A stretch of 64,000 nucleotides of DNA from Smithella sp. (GCA_007244375.1 SCVW01000034.1:1-64000), one strand, 5' to 3'; numbered from the stretch's first letter, positions 8,098 through 15,458 are shown. The notes: a model not told the origin generated them from the letters alone. Made by a program: numbers and translations.

Positions 8098-9147
8098 ATG
8101 TCAATTCAAAAAGAGTATTTTAAAAGTTTGACAAGATTGAGCAGGGAACTGGGCAAGACGGATGATCAGGAAAAAATGCTTCAGTTGATTGTGTCTGCGG
8201 CTGTCGAAAATCTCAAAGCCAAAGCAGCGGTTATTTTTCTGAATGAAGAAGACTCGCAGGAGTTTATTCGCAATGTTGCTGTTGTTCAGGTTGGACTCTC
8301 TGAAAAATATATCCATGCGGGAACGGCTCATGCCGTAAAAATCAGTCCGCAATTGCTTAAAGACGGCTATATGTATTTTCGCGATGCGACAACCGATAAG
8401 AGACTGATGAATCATAAAGCGAAAAAAGAGGAAGGTATCGGATCGATTTTGTCGGTACCGGTGATTGTTAAGGGACAAATGCTGGGCATATTGAGTCTCT
8501 ATACAAAAGATATACGAACATTTACCAAAGACGAAATTGATTTTTTGTCGATTCTGGCCGAGCAGGGAGGTACCGCGATTGAAACTGCCAACCTTATTCG
8601 TAAGCTTCGCAATCAATCAAAGATATTCCTGAAACTGGCCACAAGCATCTCAGCGAGTCTTGATGTCAAAACAATTTTGCAGGCGATGACTGAGGATTTG
8701 GTGAAAGATCTGCGTATCAAGGCCGCGTCGGTGAGACTGCTGGATGATAAGTCTCGCACTGTAAAACTCGTCGCAAGTTACGGATTGAGCGATAAATATC
8801 TGAACAAAGGACCGATTATGGCCGATAAAAACATCGGAAGAGCTTTGAAAGGACAAACAATAAATATTAAAAATGTGTTTGAAGATGATGGAATTCAGTA
8901 CAAAAAGGAAAAAAAAGAAGAAGGCATTGTCTCCATGCTTTATGTTCCAATCAGATCCGAGGATGATGTTATCGGCGTTTTGAATGTATACAGCGGCAGA
9001 CAAAAGGAATTCTCCGAAGATGAAATTCTGCTGGTGACCGCCTTGGCTTATCAGGGAGGACTGGCCATTAAAAATGCCTGTTTGTATATGGCCATGCAGG
9101 ACGATATAAAGGATTTGAAAGATAATATATATAAGTGCTGGTTCTAA
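8098..9147 (+). CDS. Tandem GAF-domain protein without output domain
   Basis: The 349 residues form two GAF domains, roughly 22-168 and 185-335, that look like an internal duplication. Both contain a KKEEGI segment followed by VP(V/I), a GxLxxY strand and an AxQGGxAI helix. GAF domains bind small ligands or sense redox or gases. No kinase, cyclase, phosphodiesterase or DNA-binding domain is attached. The gene has a good AAAGGGAG ribosome site, lies 53 bases after phaC and upstream of the phaJ-like gene, so it is probably cotranscribed and may sense a metabolite that sets PHA flux. The last codons and stop overlap the left arm of a palindromic repeat. The function is inferred from context only. 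Confidence 0.8.
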   Translation: MSIQKEYFKSLTRLSRELGKTDDQEKMLQLIVSAAVENLKAKAAVIFLNEEDSQEFIRNVAVVQVGLSEKYIHAGTAHAVKISPQLLKDGYMYFRDATTDKRLMNHKAKKEEGIGSILSVPVIVKGQMLGILSLYTKDIRTFTKDEIDFLSILAEQGGTAIETANLIRKLRNQSKIFLKLATSISASLDVKTILQAMTEDLVKDLRIKAASVRLLDDKSRTVKLVASYGLSDKYLNKGPIMADKNIGRALKGQTINIKNVFEDDGIQYKKEKKEEGIVSMLYVPIRSEDDVIGVLNVYSGRQKEFSEDEILLVTALAYQGGLAIKNACLYMAMQDDIKDLKDNIYKCWF

Positions 9148-9283
9148 AGATCATGTTGAATTTTTCGGCTAATTTTGTTGGTCCCGATTTATCGGGATCG
9201 TCGGCTTCCTCAACGTATTAGTAATACGCCTCGTTGTCTCCGCCTAGCCGCCTCAATATCATCTTTGATTTAGAACCGGTATG
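9133..9283. repeat. Palindromic intergenic repeat element, copy 1
   Basis: This is a non-coding element of about 150 bases. Its right two-thirds match the element at 41610-41736, sharing TCCTCAACGTATT, TAATACGC, GCCGCCTCAATATCATC and TTTGATTTAGAA. The right end TTTAGAACC (9269-9277) is the inverse of GGTTCTAAA (9140-9148). Two inner palindromes are perfect: TCCCGAT-TT-ATCGGGA (9182-9197) and CGTATTA-G-TAATACG (9214-9228). The first is absent from the other copy. No coding capacity is seen. Confidence 0.7.
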
Positions 9284-9317
9284 AAAAAAATGCAGAATGG
9301 AAAACGACGCAAGGAAA

Positions 9318-9392
9318 TGTCATTTCGGGTGGAGCGAGAAATCTTAATATATTTATTAAGGTACAAGATATCTCTCTTCGGTCGATATGACA
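9318..9392. repeat. 75-bp imperfect palindromic repeat
   Basis: The left arm, TGTCATTTCG...GAGAAATCTT (9318-9345), is inverted with mismatches as AAGATATCTC...CGATATGACA (9365-9392). The loop is 19 bases. This resembles a type of dispersed palindrome common in bacterial intergenic DNA. It lies between the tandem-GAF gene and the phaJ-like gene. Together with the element just upstream it fills most of this 298-base gap. Confidence 0.65.
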
Positions 9393-9445
9393 GTTTATTT
9401 GTAGGCATTTTAAACATTGCAAAGCTATAAGGAGGTGGAGTTTTT

Positions 9446-9877
9446 GTGATTACGGGGAAAAGTATTGATAAACTTCAAATCGGTGATGTGGCGGAATTCG
9501 CCAAAACAGTAACGGAAACAGATATATATTTGTATGCCGGTATTACCGGTGATTTCAATCCGGCTCACGTCAATGAGGCATATGCAAAAAACACTTTTTT
9601 CAAGACCCGCATCGCGCACGGAATGCTCTCTGCAGGATTGATTTCAGCCATTATTGCCAATCAGTTACCCGGGCCGGGAACCATTTATTTGAAACAGGAA
9701 TTGAATTTTCTCGCTCCGGTACATATGGGTGACACCATTACCGGCCGGGTCGAAGTTATCGAAGTTAATGCAGAGAAAAACCGTGTCCGGTTGAAAACAA
9801 GCTGTAGTAATCAGGATGGTGTCATGGTAATTTCGGGGGAAGGAGTTGTCAGTCCGCCGAAAACTCCCAAGGTATGA
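9446..9877 (+). CDS. phaJ: MaoC-like (R)-specific enoyl-CoA hydratase
   Basis: This 143-residue single hot-dog-fold hydratase has the length of PhaJ. The hydratase-2 motif is complete: Asp36 and His41 in TGDFNPAHVNE, then IAHGMLSAGL. PhaJ turns trans-2-enoyl-CoA into (R)-3-hydroxyacyl-CoA, the direct substrate of PhaC, so it couples beta-oxidation to polymer synthesis. The start is GTG, chosen because a full AAGGAGGTGG site (9429-9438) lies 7 bases upstream. Placement in a pha cluster without phaA or phaB supports this route. Some MaoC hydratases act in other pathways, so the in vivo substrate remains inferred. Confidence 0.87.
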   Translation: MITGKSIDKLQIGDVAEFAKTVTETDIYLYAGITGDFNPAHVNEAYAKNTFFKTRIAHGMLSAGLISAIIANQLPGPGTIYLKQELNFLAPVHMGDTITGRVEVIEVNAEKNRVRLKTSCSNQDGVMVISGEGVVSPPKTPKV

Positions 9878-10058
9878 ATCCATATATATAGTCTCTTGAC
9901 CTGCATTAACCTGATAGAGAGTTCCCAATTTTAGCCTTGCCTTGTCATTCGCGAATGTTTTTGTCAATTGAAACAGGAATAATGTTCGGGATATAAAGTA
10001 ACGCTTTAAATTAATTGTAATGACAATTTAAGATTGGCGATAACCGGTGGAGCAAGTG

Positions 10059-11396
10059 ATGAAAAAATTATTGGAAAAAATTCGGGAAGCCTCGGATTTC
10101 GTAAAAAATGACATATGGCGAATTCACCGCGCACACCTCCCTCCGGGAAAATCTTTCTTTGTAAAAATCGTCAGAGTATTGCTTCTTTCCATCAGAGGAT
10201 TTGATGAAGACAAATGTCAGCTGCGCGCTTCAGCTCTCACGTTTTTCTCGCTGATTTCAATCGTTCCTGTTGCAGCGATGGCTTTTGGAATTGCCAAAGG
10301 TTTCGGTTTCGAAAAAGTATTGGAAGAACAAGTGCGTAGCAAATTGGCCGGGCATGAGGAAATTATCACCAAAGTCATTCAATTTTCCCACTCTCTTCTG
10401 GAAAAAACCGGCGGGGGAGTGATCGCGGGTGTCGGTTTGATAGTGCTTTTATGGGCTGTGATCAAGGTTTTAAGGCAGATAGAAATTTCCTTTAATGACA
10501 TATGGGGAATAAAGGAACAAAGGACGATAAGCAGAATGTTCGGTGACTATTTGTCATTGATGCTCATTTGTCCGGTGATACTGATTCTTTCCAGCGGTGT
10601 TACTGTTTTCATTACTACGCAGGTTAATCTTATCATAGAGAAATTCGCCGTTATAGGCAATTTTAGCTCTATTCTTTTCTTTTTGATGGAATTGCTTCCC
10701 TATACTCTTATGTGGGGCTTATTTACCTTTTTATATGTTTTTATGCCCAATACAAAGGTGCGTTTTTCTTCCGGGCTGGTCGCCGGCATAATTACCGGTA
10801 CAGCTTTTCAGATTGTTCAATGGGCTTATATAACTTTTCAGATCGGTGTTATGAAATACAACGCCATCTATGGAAGCTTTGCTGTCTTGCCTCTTTTTCT
10901 TGTGTGGCTTCAGTTGAGCTGGCTGATTATTTTGTTCGGGGCTGAAATAGCTTTTGCCTATCAGAACGTTGATACTTATGAATTCGAACCGGATGTTCTT
11001 CAGGCAAGTCGCCGTTTGCGCGTGCTTGTTTCTCTCCTGATAACAGCTAGAGTTATTAAGAACTTTATCCGGCAGGAAAAACCGATGACTGCCGGTGAAA
11101 TATCGCGTCAACAGGGAATTCCGATTCGTTTTGTCAACGAAATCATTTTTGATTTGGTAAAAAGTAATATTGTATCAGTGGTGGAAATTGAAAAAAGTGA
11201 TGAGCACGGTTATCAACCGGCCGTCGATGTAGGTGTGCTGACTGTTAAATATGTAATTGACGCTCTGGAAAAAGGAGGAATCAATAAAATGTTGTTTACA
11301 GAAAGTTCCGAATATGATTCGCTTTCCTCCACCCTTGAAGCTTTTGACATTAATATTACGAAATTACCTGAAAACAAACTTTTAAGAGAATTGTAA
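10059..11396 (+). CDS. YihY/BrkB-family inner-membrane protein with C-terminal winged-helix-like region
   Basis: This 445-residue integral membrane protein belongs to the YihY/BrkB (UPF0761) family, once mislabelled ribonuclease BN. Six hydrophobic segments lie between about residues 60 and 325. Family marks include LRASALTFFSLISIVP, FNDIWGI and YGSFAVLPLFLVWLQLSW. The last 110 residues are soluble. They include TAGEISRQQGIPIRFVNEII, which looks like a winged helix such as is found on longer members of this family. An upstream in-frame GTG (10047) exists, but the GGTGGAG site fits the ATG at 10059 better. The molecular function is unknown; its place beside pha genes may be incidental. Confidence 0.82.
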   Translation: MKKLLEKIREASDFVKNDIWRIHRAHLPPGKSFFVKIVRVLLLSIRGFDEDKCQLRASALTFFSLISIVPVAAMAFGIAKGFGFEKVLEEQVRSKLAGHEEIITKVIQFSHSLLEKTGGGVIAGVGLIVLLWAVIKVLRQIEISFNDIWGIKEQRTISRMFGDYLSLMLICPVILILSSGVTVFITTQVNLIIEKFAVIGNFSSILFFLMELLPYTLMWGLFTFLYVFMPNTKVRFSSGLVAGIITGTAFQIVQWAYITFQIGVMKYNAIYGSFAVLPLFLVWLQLSWLIILFGAEIAFAYQNVDTYEFEPDVLQASRRLRVLVSLLITARVIKNFIRQEKPMTAGEISRQQGIPIRFVNEIIFDLVKSNIVSVVEIEKSDEHGYQPAVDVGVLTVKYVIDALEKGGINKMLFTESSEYDSLSSTLEAFDINITKLPENKLLREL

Positions 11397-11422
11397 TTCT
11401 TTCTCGATGAATTATTTTTTAA

Positions 11423-11453
11423 ATATTATCCAAAAAGGTTAAAGGGATAATAT
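11423..11453. repeat. Stem-loop between convergent genes
   Basis: A perfect 9-bp inverted repeat, ATATTATCC (11423-11431) with GGATAATAT (11445-11453), has a 13-base loop. It lies 27 bases after the YihY-family stop. No T run follows, so a terminator role is uncertain. Confidence 0.5.
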
Positions 11454-11485
11454 GCAGGTTTCAGGACACATCCTTAGTTTCAAAA

Positions 11486-11538
11486 TAGTTAGACCGGCGA
11501 TCTTCAATATTGTTTTATGAAGTTTACCGGTCTAACTA
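11486..11538. repeat. Long inverted repeat between convergent genes
   Basis: A perfect 12-bp inverted repeat, TAGTTAGACCGG (11486-11497) with CCGGTCTAACTA (11527-11538), encloses 29 bases holding a smaller CTTCA/TGAAG pair. It sits between the YihY-family gene and the first mini-phasin, which converge here. It may act as a bidirectional terminator or be a small repeat element. Confidence 0.55.
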
Positions 11539-11597
11539 ATTCCCAACCAGCTTCTTAATATTTCAATGTATTATTTTACCGCTCAATATGGTTTCAA

Positions 11598-11858
11598 TTA
11601 CTTGGATGCAAAGAAGATTTCTACTTTTTTGAAATTTTCATCGGTTGCGGCTTTGAAGTCCTCGCGGCCTTTTTTGCATGCTTTGATCCAGTCGTTAACG
11701 GCCTTCTTGCCTTCTGCCGGTAAAAAGGCTGTTTGTTCCATCATGGCATCAATCATTTTCTCGGCCTGATCCTGAATGACGGACATTGCCTCAAATGAAT
11801 TATCGAAAGCTGCTTTGTTAAAATCTACCATTTGTTTAGCAATTTGTTTTGGGTCCAT
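11598..11858 (-). CDS. Small phasin-like granule protein (paralogue 1)
   Basis: This is an 86-residue amphipathic helical protein of the phasin type, which coats PHA granules. It has the IAKQMVDFNKAAFDNSFE pattern, a FLPAEGKKAVNDWIKACKKG middle and a REDFKAATDENFKKVE end, typical of short phasins. The start is placed at the second ATG (11858), because the first ATG (11870) lies inside the GGAGGTAACC ribosome site that serves the second. It is clearly paralogous to the next gene, 54 bases upstream in the same direction. Short phasins are low-complexity helices, so the family call leans on pha context as well as on sequence. Confidence 0.8.
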   Translation of the reverse strand: MDPKQIAKQMVDFNKAAFDNSFEAMSVIQDQAEKMIDAMMEQTAFLPAEGKKAVNDWIKACKKGREDFKAATDENFKKVEIFFASK

Positions 11859-11912
11859 GGTTACCTCCATTTTTTTATTAATTGTTTATTTTGAATATGT
11901 CTTGCTTTTTAT

Positions 11913-12203
11913 TTATTTTTTGGTCTTTGTTTTTGATGCTTCACTTTCTGATCCCAGGTATTCTTCCATCCTGGAATAATTCTGGTCGACAGCTTCTTTG
12001 AAATCGTTGATGACTTTTTTATAAATGTTCATCCATTCATTCATAAATGATTTGGTTTGGGCCGGAAGCCAGGGGTTTTGCTGGAGCATATTGTCAAGAG
12101 CTTTGGTTGATTGCTCTTGCATCATGAAGATGGTGTTATAACCTGATTCGAAGGCCGCCTTATTATAATCGAACAATTGCTTGGCAATTTTCTTGTTTTC
12201 CAT
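11913..12203 (-). CDS. Small phasin-like granule protein (paralogue 2)
   Basis: These 96 residues align along their whole length with the downstream paralogue: KIAKQLFDYNKAAFESGY, WLPAQTKSFMNEWMNIYKK and INDFKEAVDQNYSRMEEYL. A hydrophilic tail (SESEASKTKTKK) is extra. It likely coats PHA granules. The ATG follows an AAAGGAG site. It is divergent from phaR, the usual autoregulated neighbour of phasin genes, and is probably the first gene of a two-gene phasin operon. The duplication may allow different granule loads or hetero-oligomers; this is inference. Confidence 0.8.
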   Translation of the reverse strand: MENKKIAKQLFDYNKAAFESGYNTIFMMQEQSTKALDNMLQQNPWLPAQTKSFMNEWMNIYKKVINDFKEAVDQNYSRMEEYLGSESEASKTKTKK

Positions 12204-12274
12204 AAATACTCCTTTCGTATTTTGTTCTGTATCTGTATTATAAACAGTATTTTTTGTTTGTCAATAGAAAAATG

Positions 12275-12285
12275 TTGCATTGCAA
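12275..12285. promoter_or_regulatory. Candidate PhaR operator
   Basis: TTGCA-T-TGCAA is a perfect 5-bp palindrome with a one-base spacer, 72 bases upstream of the second phasin gene and 158 bases upstream of phaR. Another TTGCAA occurs at 12395-12400. PhaR proteins bind TGC/GCA-rich sites in such divergent spacers and leave the DNA when they bind nascent PHA. The link here is inferred from sequence and place. Confidence 0.45.
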
Positions 12286-12442
12286 TATAATTTTAGATGA
12301 TGCATTCTTGTGGTATGGTTATAAAATATACAATAAATACAGTTATATAACATAATAATGTAATTGTGCAGCGTACAATAATGTATATTTTATGTTGCAA
12401 GAATTATAGTAATATTGTAAGAAAAAAACAAGAGGTGCAAGT

Positions 12443-12919
12443 ATGAATGATAATGTTCTTCTGCTAAAAAAATACACTAATCGCCGGCTTTATGAAACGG
12501 AGAAAAGTATCTATGTAACGCTTGATTATGTAACCGATGCTATAAAAAAAGGACGGCAAATTAAAGTTACGGATGCCAAAACAGGTGAAGATGTCACTTC
12601 GGCGATATTAACACAAATTGTTTTCGAAGAGGCACGAAAAAAGAAATATCTACTGCCCGCTCCTTTATTATACCTGATTATTCAGTATGGTGAAAATGTG
12701 CTGACAGATTTCTTTGAGAAGTATCTGGAACAAACAATCAAGAATTATCTTTTGTTTAGAAATATGGCTGACGAACAATTCAAAAAATGGCTCGAATACG
12801 GCGAGAATTACTCAAAAATGAATCCGGAAACACTTGCCGGTCTTTCACCATTTAAATCTCTTTTTGATTTGTTTGCCATACCCGCAAATAAAAATCAGAA
12901 AGAAGAGAAAAAATCTTAA
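12443..12919 (+). CDS. phaR: PHA synthesis regulator PhaR
   Basis: The 158-residue protein begins with the PHA-accumulation-regulator DNA-binding domain (KKYTNRRLYETEKSIYVTL, then IKVTDAKTGEDVTSAILTQI, residues 7-65). One PHB-accumulation domain follows (about 66-105). PhaR represses phasin and its own transcription until PHA is present, then is titrated onto granules. The start has an AGAGGTG site. It is transcribed away from the two mini-phasins, the classic arrangement. The C-terminal third (LAGLSPFKSLFDLF) is probably granule- or oligomer-related. The family call is secure. Confidence 0.93.
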   Translation: MNDNVLLLKKYTNRRLYETEKSIYVTLDYVTDAIKKGRQIKVTDAKTGEDVTSAILTQIVFEEARKKKYLLPAPLLYLIIQYGENVLTDFFEKYLEQTIKNYLLFRNMADEQFKKWLEYGENYSKMNPETLAGLSPFKSLFDLFAIPANKNQKEEKKS

Positions 12920-12991
12920 TTACGGATTGACTTGTTGATTCCGGCATTTTAACGAGACTATCTTGTACGATAGACGTCAGACGGCAATAAA

Positions 12992-13828
12992 TCAATTTTT
13001 TCGTGACATATAGTTTGAAGATAAAACTTTGTTAATTGTCCGGGAAGGGTTCCACCCAGGCATTCTGTCATCGGAAATTATGTGCAGGAAATTATCGATT
13101 ATCTTGAATGTAGCACCCCAAAGAATATCTTCACCTCCCTGACCATCAGGAATGACAACACATTTATATTGCATGAATTCCGAATAATTTTTTTGAGATG
13201 TTTTAATGTTTAATGTAGCGTAATTGGCACTGTCGAAGAAAAAACTGAGAGGAATTTCTAAAACCTTTTCTACTTCGGGGCTAAGTTTATATTTAAAATG
13301 TTTGGAGGTAATGCATGCAAAAGGGAAAATGGTTCTGGCAAATAAAGTCAGGGAGTAAGAGGGCAGAGCCCCAAGAGGTATGACGTTAAAAGGATTTAAA
13401 CCGACTTCTTCCCATGCTTCTCTCAAGGCGGTAGTTAGAAAAAGGTGTATCAGAAAATCTGTTTGTTTGTCTTTACTTTGAGTGAAACCCGGATTTTTAC
13501 CTCGCATGAAAGGTATTATTCCTAATTTCAGAAAACGGCTTAAAATGTTATCTAAACGAGGATGCAGCATTCCCCCCGGGCAGCCGATATCGCCGGCTTG
13601 AGAAACCTTATCCGAACGTTTTATCAGTTGAAAAACGTATTGGGGCTTATCCATATCTGATTTATAATTGAGCAGCAAAACTACTCCGGCCTGACGATGA
13701 AATAAGCCGGTTTGGCGGGATTCTTTATTGGAATTGCATTTTTCTTTATAATCAACCGCAACCGAAGCTAATTTATCAGTGACGAAACGTGGAAAGATGT
13801 CTTTTTGATGAAAGAGAGATAAATCCAT
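12992..13828 (-). CDS. Nudix hydrolase, CoA pyrophosphatase-like
   Basis: The call rests on a Nudix core whose catalytic helix reads ALREAWEEVGLNP, preceded by GDIGCPGGMLHP as in the CoA-diphosphatase (NudL) group. This group splits CoA and acyl-CoA into phosphopantetheine and 3',5'-ADP. The spacing between the GG and the REAWEE helix is longer than usual, with an insertion of about 40 residues. That could alter substrate choice, so the specific activity is less sure than the family. The start is set at ATG 13828 (278 residues) with an AGGA site; an upstream TTG at 13843 would almost touch the preceding stop. It is coupled to the YheT-like gene. Confidence 0.75.
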   Translation of the reverse strand: MDLSLFHQKDIFPRFVTDKLASVAVDYKEKCNSNKESRQTGLFHRQAGVVLLLNYKSDMDKPQYVFQLIKRSDKVSQAGDIGCPGGMLHPRLDNILSRFLKLGIIPFMRGKNPGFTQSKDKQTDFLIHLFLTTALREAWEEVGLNPFNVIPLGALPSYSLTLFARTIFPFACITSKHFKYKLSPEVEKVLEIPLSFFFDSANYATLNIKTSQKNYSEFMQYKCVVIPDGQGGEDILWGATFKIIDNFLHIISDDRMPGWNPSRTINKVLSSNYMSRKN

Positions 13829-13843
13829 AAATGTCCTAAACAA

Positions 13844-14821
13844 TTAATTTATAATTTCTGCGATTTTTTGATTATACCAGCATCTTGAAGGAAACAACTC
13901 GATAAAACCGCAATGCCCCCCGAATTTTTGTCTTGATATCTGAAAAAATTCATTTTCTTTTAAATTGCTGTAGTCTTCATAAGGAATTACCGGGTCGTCT
14001 TCCGCAATAAATATTTTAACAGAAATATTCAAGTTTTGAAAAGAATCGTTTTTCAATGTGTATAAATTAAAATAGTCGCGGTAGGAAGCCATGCCGGGGA
14101 AATAAGGCATAATATCTTCGGTCAATTCCATGCATGTTCTGGCTTTTAACATTTTTTTAAAATCGTATTTTTTTGGGAAGAGCTGTTGTTTTTTGATCAG
14201 AGACTGTTTCCATTTCTTGAGGAAATATCTACGATAAAAAAAATATCCGTTATCTATTGCCAAAGAAGACTTGTAAGGGTCAAGTGGAGGACTGACTGCA
14301 AAAACATGTTTTAAATTGGCTACCGGTGTAAAACGGTGTTTAATGGCTATGCGCAAAGCAAAATTTCCTCCCAGCGAAAAACCTATCAGATATACGGGAA
14401 TATCAGCTTGTTTCCGGGATATATAATTGACTGCATCGAATGTTTCCTGCAGTAAAGCACCATGAAAAAGACCCTCATTTAAATGATGTGATTCTCCGTG
14501 ATCGCGCAAATTCAGCCGGCAAATGGAAAATCCCAGACTGTAAAAAAATGCTCCTGATGAAAGTATGTAAGCCGACGAAGAAGAACCTTCCCAACCGTGT
14601 AAAAGAATAATTAATCCTTTGGAGGTGGGATGAGAAGAAAGAAAGGATAATAATCTGGAACCTGCAGGAGTGCTGATTATTACTTCACGGGACTTTTTTT
14701 TCATGTGGTTTTTTAGAGGTACGCGCAGTTTCGAACTAGCCATGATGGATTGTAAATGAGGATTTCTGAAAAATAATGAAGGATTAAATTTATTACCGGA
14801 TTTAATTGAGCTTTTCTTCAT
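13844..14821 (-). CDS. YheT-family alpha/beta hydrolase
   Basis: This 325-residue protein belongs to the AB-hydrolase YheT/EMB8 group. It has the typical N-terminal NPHLQSIMAS segment, an oxyanion HGWEGSSSSAY region, the nucleophile elbow GFSLGGN (Ser149), the acid Asp276 in AEDDPVIPYE and the base His303 in FGGHCGF. The family likely acts as esterases on small acyl esters; the natural substrate is unknown. It lies 25 bases after the TPR gene and directly before the Nudix gene, so the three probably share a transcript. A link with PHA or acyl-CoA turnover is possible but unproven. Confidence 0.85.
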   Translation of the reverse strand: MKKSSIKSGNKFNPSLFFRNPHLQSIMASSKLRVPLKNHMKKKSREVIISTPAGSRLLSFLSSHPTSKGLIILLHGWEGSSSSAYILSSGAFFYSLGFSICRLNLRDHGESHHLNEGLFHGALLQETFDAVNYISRKQADIPVYLIGFSLGGNFALRIAIKHRFTPVANLKHVFAVSPPLDPYKSSLAIDNGYFFYRRYFLKKWKQSLIKKQQLFPKKYDFKKMLKARTCMELTEDIMPYFPGMASYRDYFNLYTLKNDSFQNLNISVKIFIAEDDPVIPYEDYSNLKENEFFQISRQKFGGHCGFIELFPSRCWYNQKIAEIIN

Positions 14822-14846
14822 TTTGTATCGGATTGCGAGTCATTCA

Positions 14847-15458
14847 TCAGACCAGGAATCCTTTGGTTCTGGCCCATTCTAATAACTCGTTGTCTCCCAG
14901 TTCGTAGGCTGTTTTTGCATCAATGCATCCGAGGCGGTTGTTGCCCTGCTTGAAATAAACGCCACCCCGGTTACAGTAAGCCCTGGCGAGATCCGGTTTC
15001 AAACGAATGGCTTCATTATAGTCTTCGATTGCCCGTTTATACTGGCCCATAGAATCGTAAACGACTCCTCTGTTGTTATAGGCTTCGGAATATTCAGGAT
15101 CTAAAAATATTACCCTGTTGAAGTCGGCAATGGCATTCTTATACTGACCAAGGTTAACAAAAGTACGTCCTCTATTGTAAAAGGCATCGACATCATGGGG
15201 TTCCATGCTGAGGAATGTATTGAAGTCTTCGATGGCAAGCTCATACTGACCAATCCGGTCATAAACAATGCCCCTGTTGTAGTAGGTAAGTGGCTCATCC
15301 GGATTAAGTTCTATTGATTTGCTGAGAGCGTCAATGGCGAACGTATAATTACCTGCAGTATCGGCATTAATGCCTCTTGTACTCCAGTCTTCGGCATTGC
15401 GCATTTCTACTACTTTACATGTACTTTCTTTTTTTGCTTCTTCTTTTGTATCCGCCAT
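14847..15458 (-). CDS. TPR-repeat protein
   Basis: These 203 residues hold at least four consecutive 34-residue tetratricopeptide repeats from about residue 28 to 175, with repeated A-x-NRG-x-x-Y and G-x-Y-x-x-AI-x-D-x-N signatures. The fifth unit near the C terminus is partial. No signal peptide or membrane segment is visible, so it is probably cytosolic. TPRs are protein-binding scaffolds, and the partner cannot be guessed. It is followed by the YheT-like and Nudix genes in the same direction. The region just upstream holds tRNA-Met on the same strand. Confidence 0.85.
   Translation of the reverse strand: MADTKEEAKKESTCKVVEMRNAEDWSTRGINADTAGNYTFAIDALSKSIELNPDEPLTYYNRGIVYDRIGQYELAIEDFNTFLSMEPHDVDAFYNRGRTFVNLGQYKNAIADFNRVIFLDPEYSEAYNNRGVVYDSMGQYKRAIEDYNEAIRLKPDLARAYCNRGGVYFKQGNNRLGCIDAKTAYELGDNELLEWARTKGFLV

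Noticed and set aside
8101-8616. A 171-codon minus-strand open frame opposite the GAF gene
   Set aside because: It is a shadow of the GAF domains; composition is Phe/Asn/Ile/His-rich nonsense-like and no family is recognised.
9133-9392. A CRISPR-like or small-RNA array
   Set aside because: The repeats here are two different inverted repeats, not regularly spaced direct repeats, and no cas gene is present.
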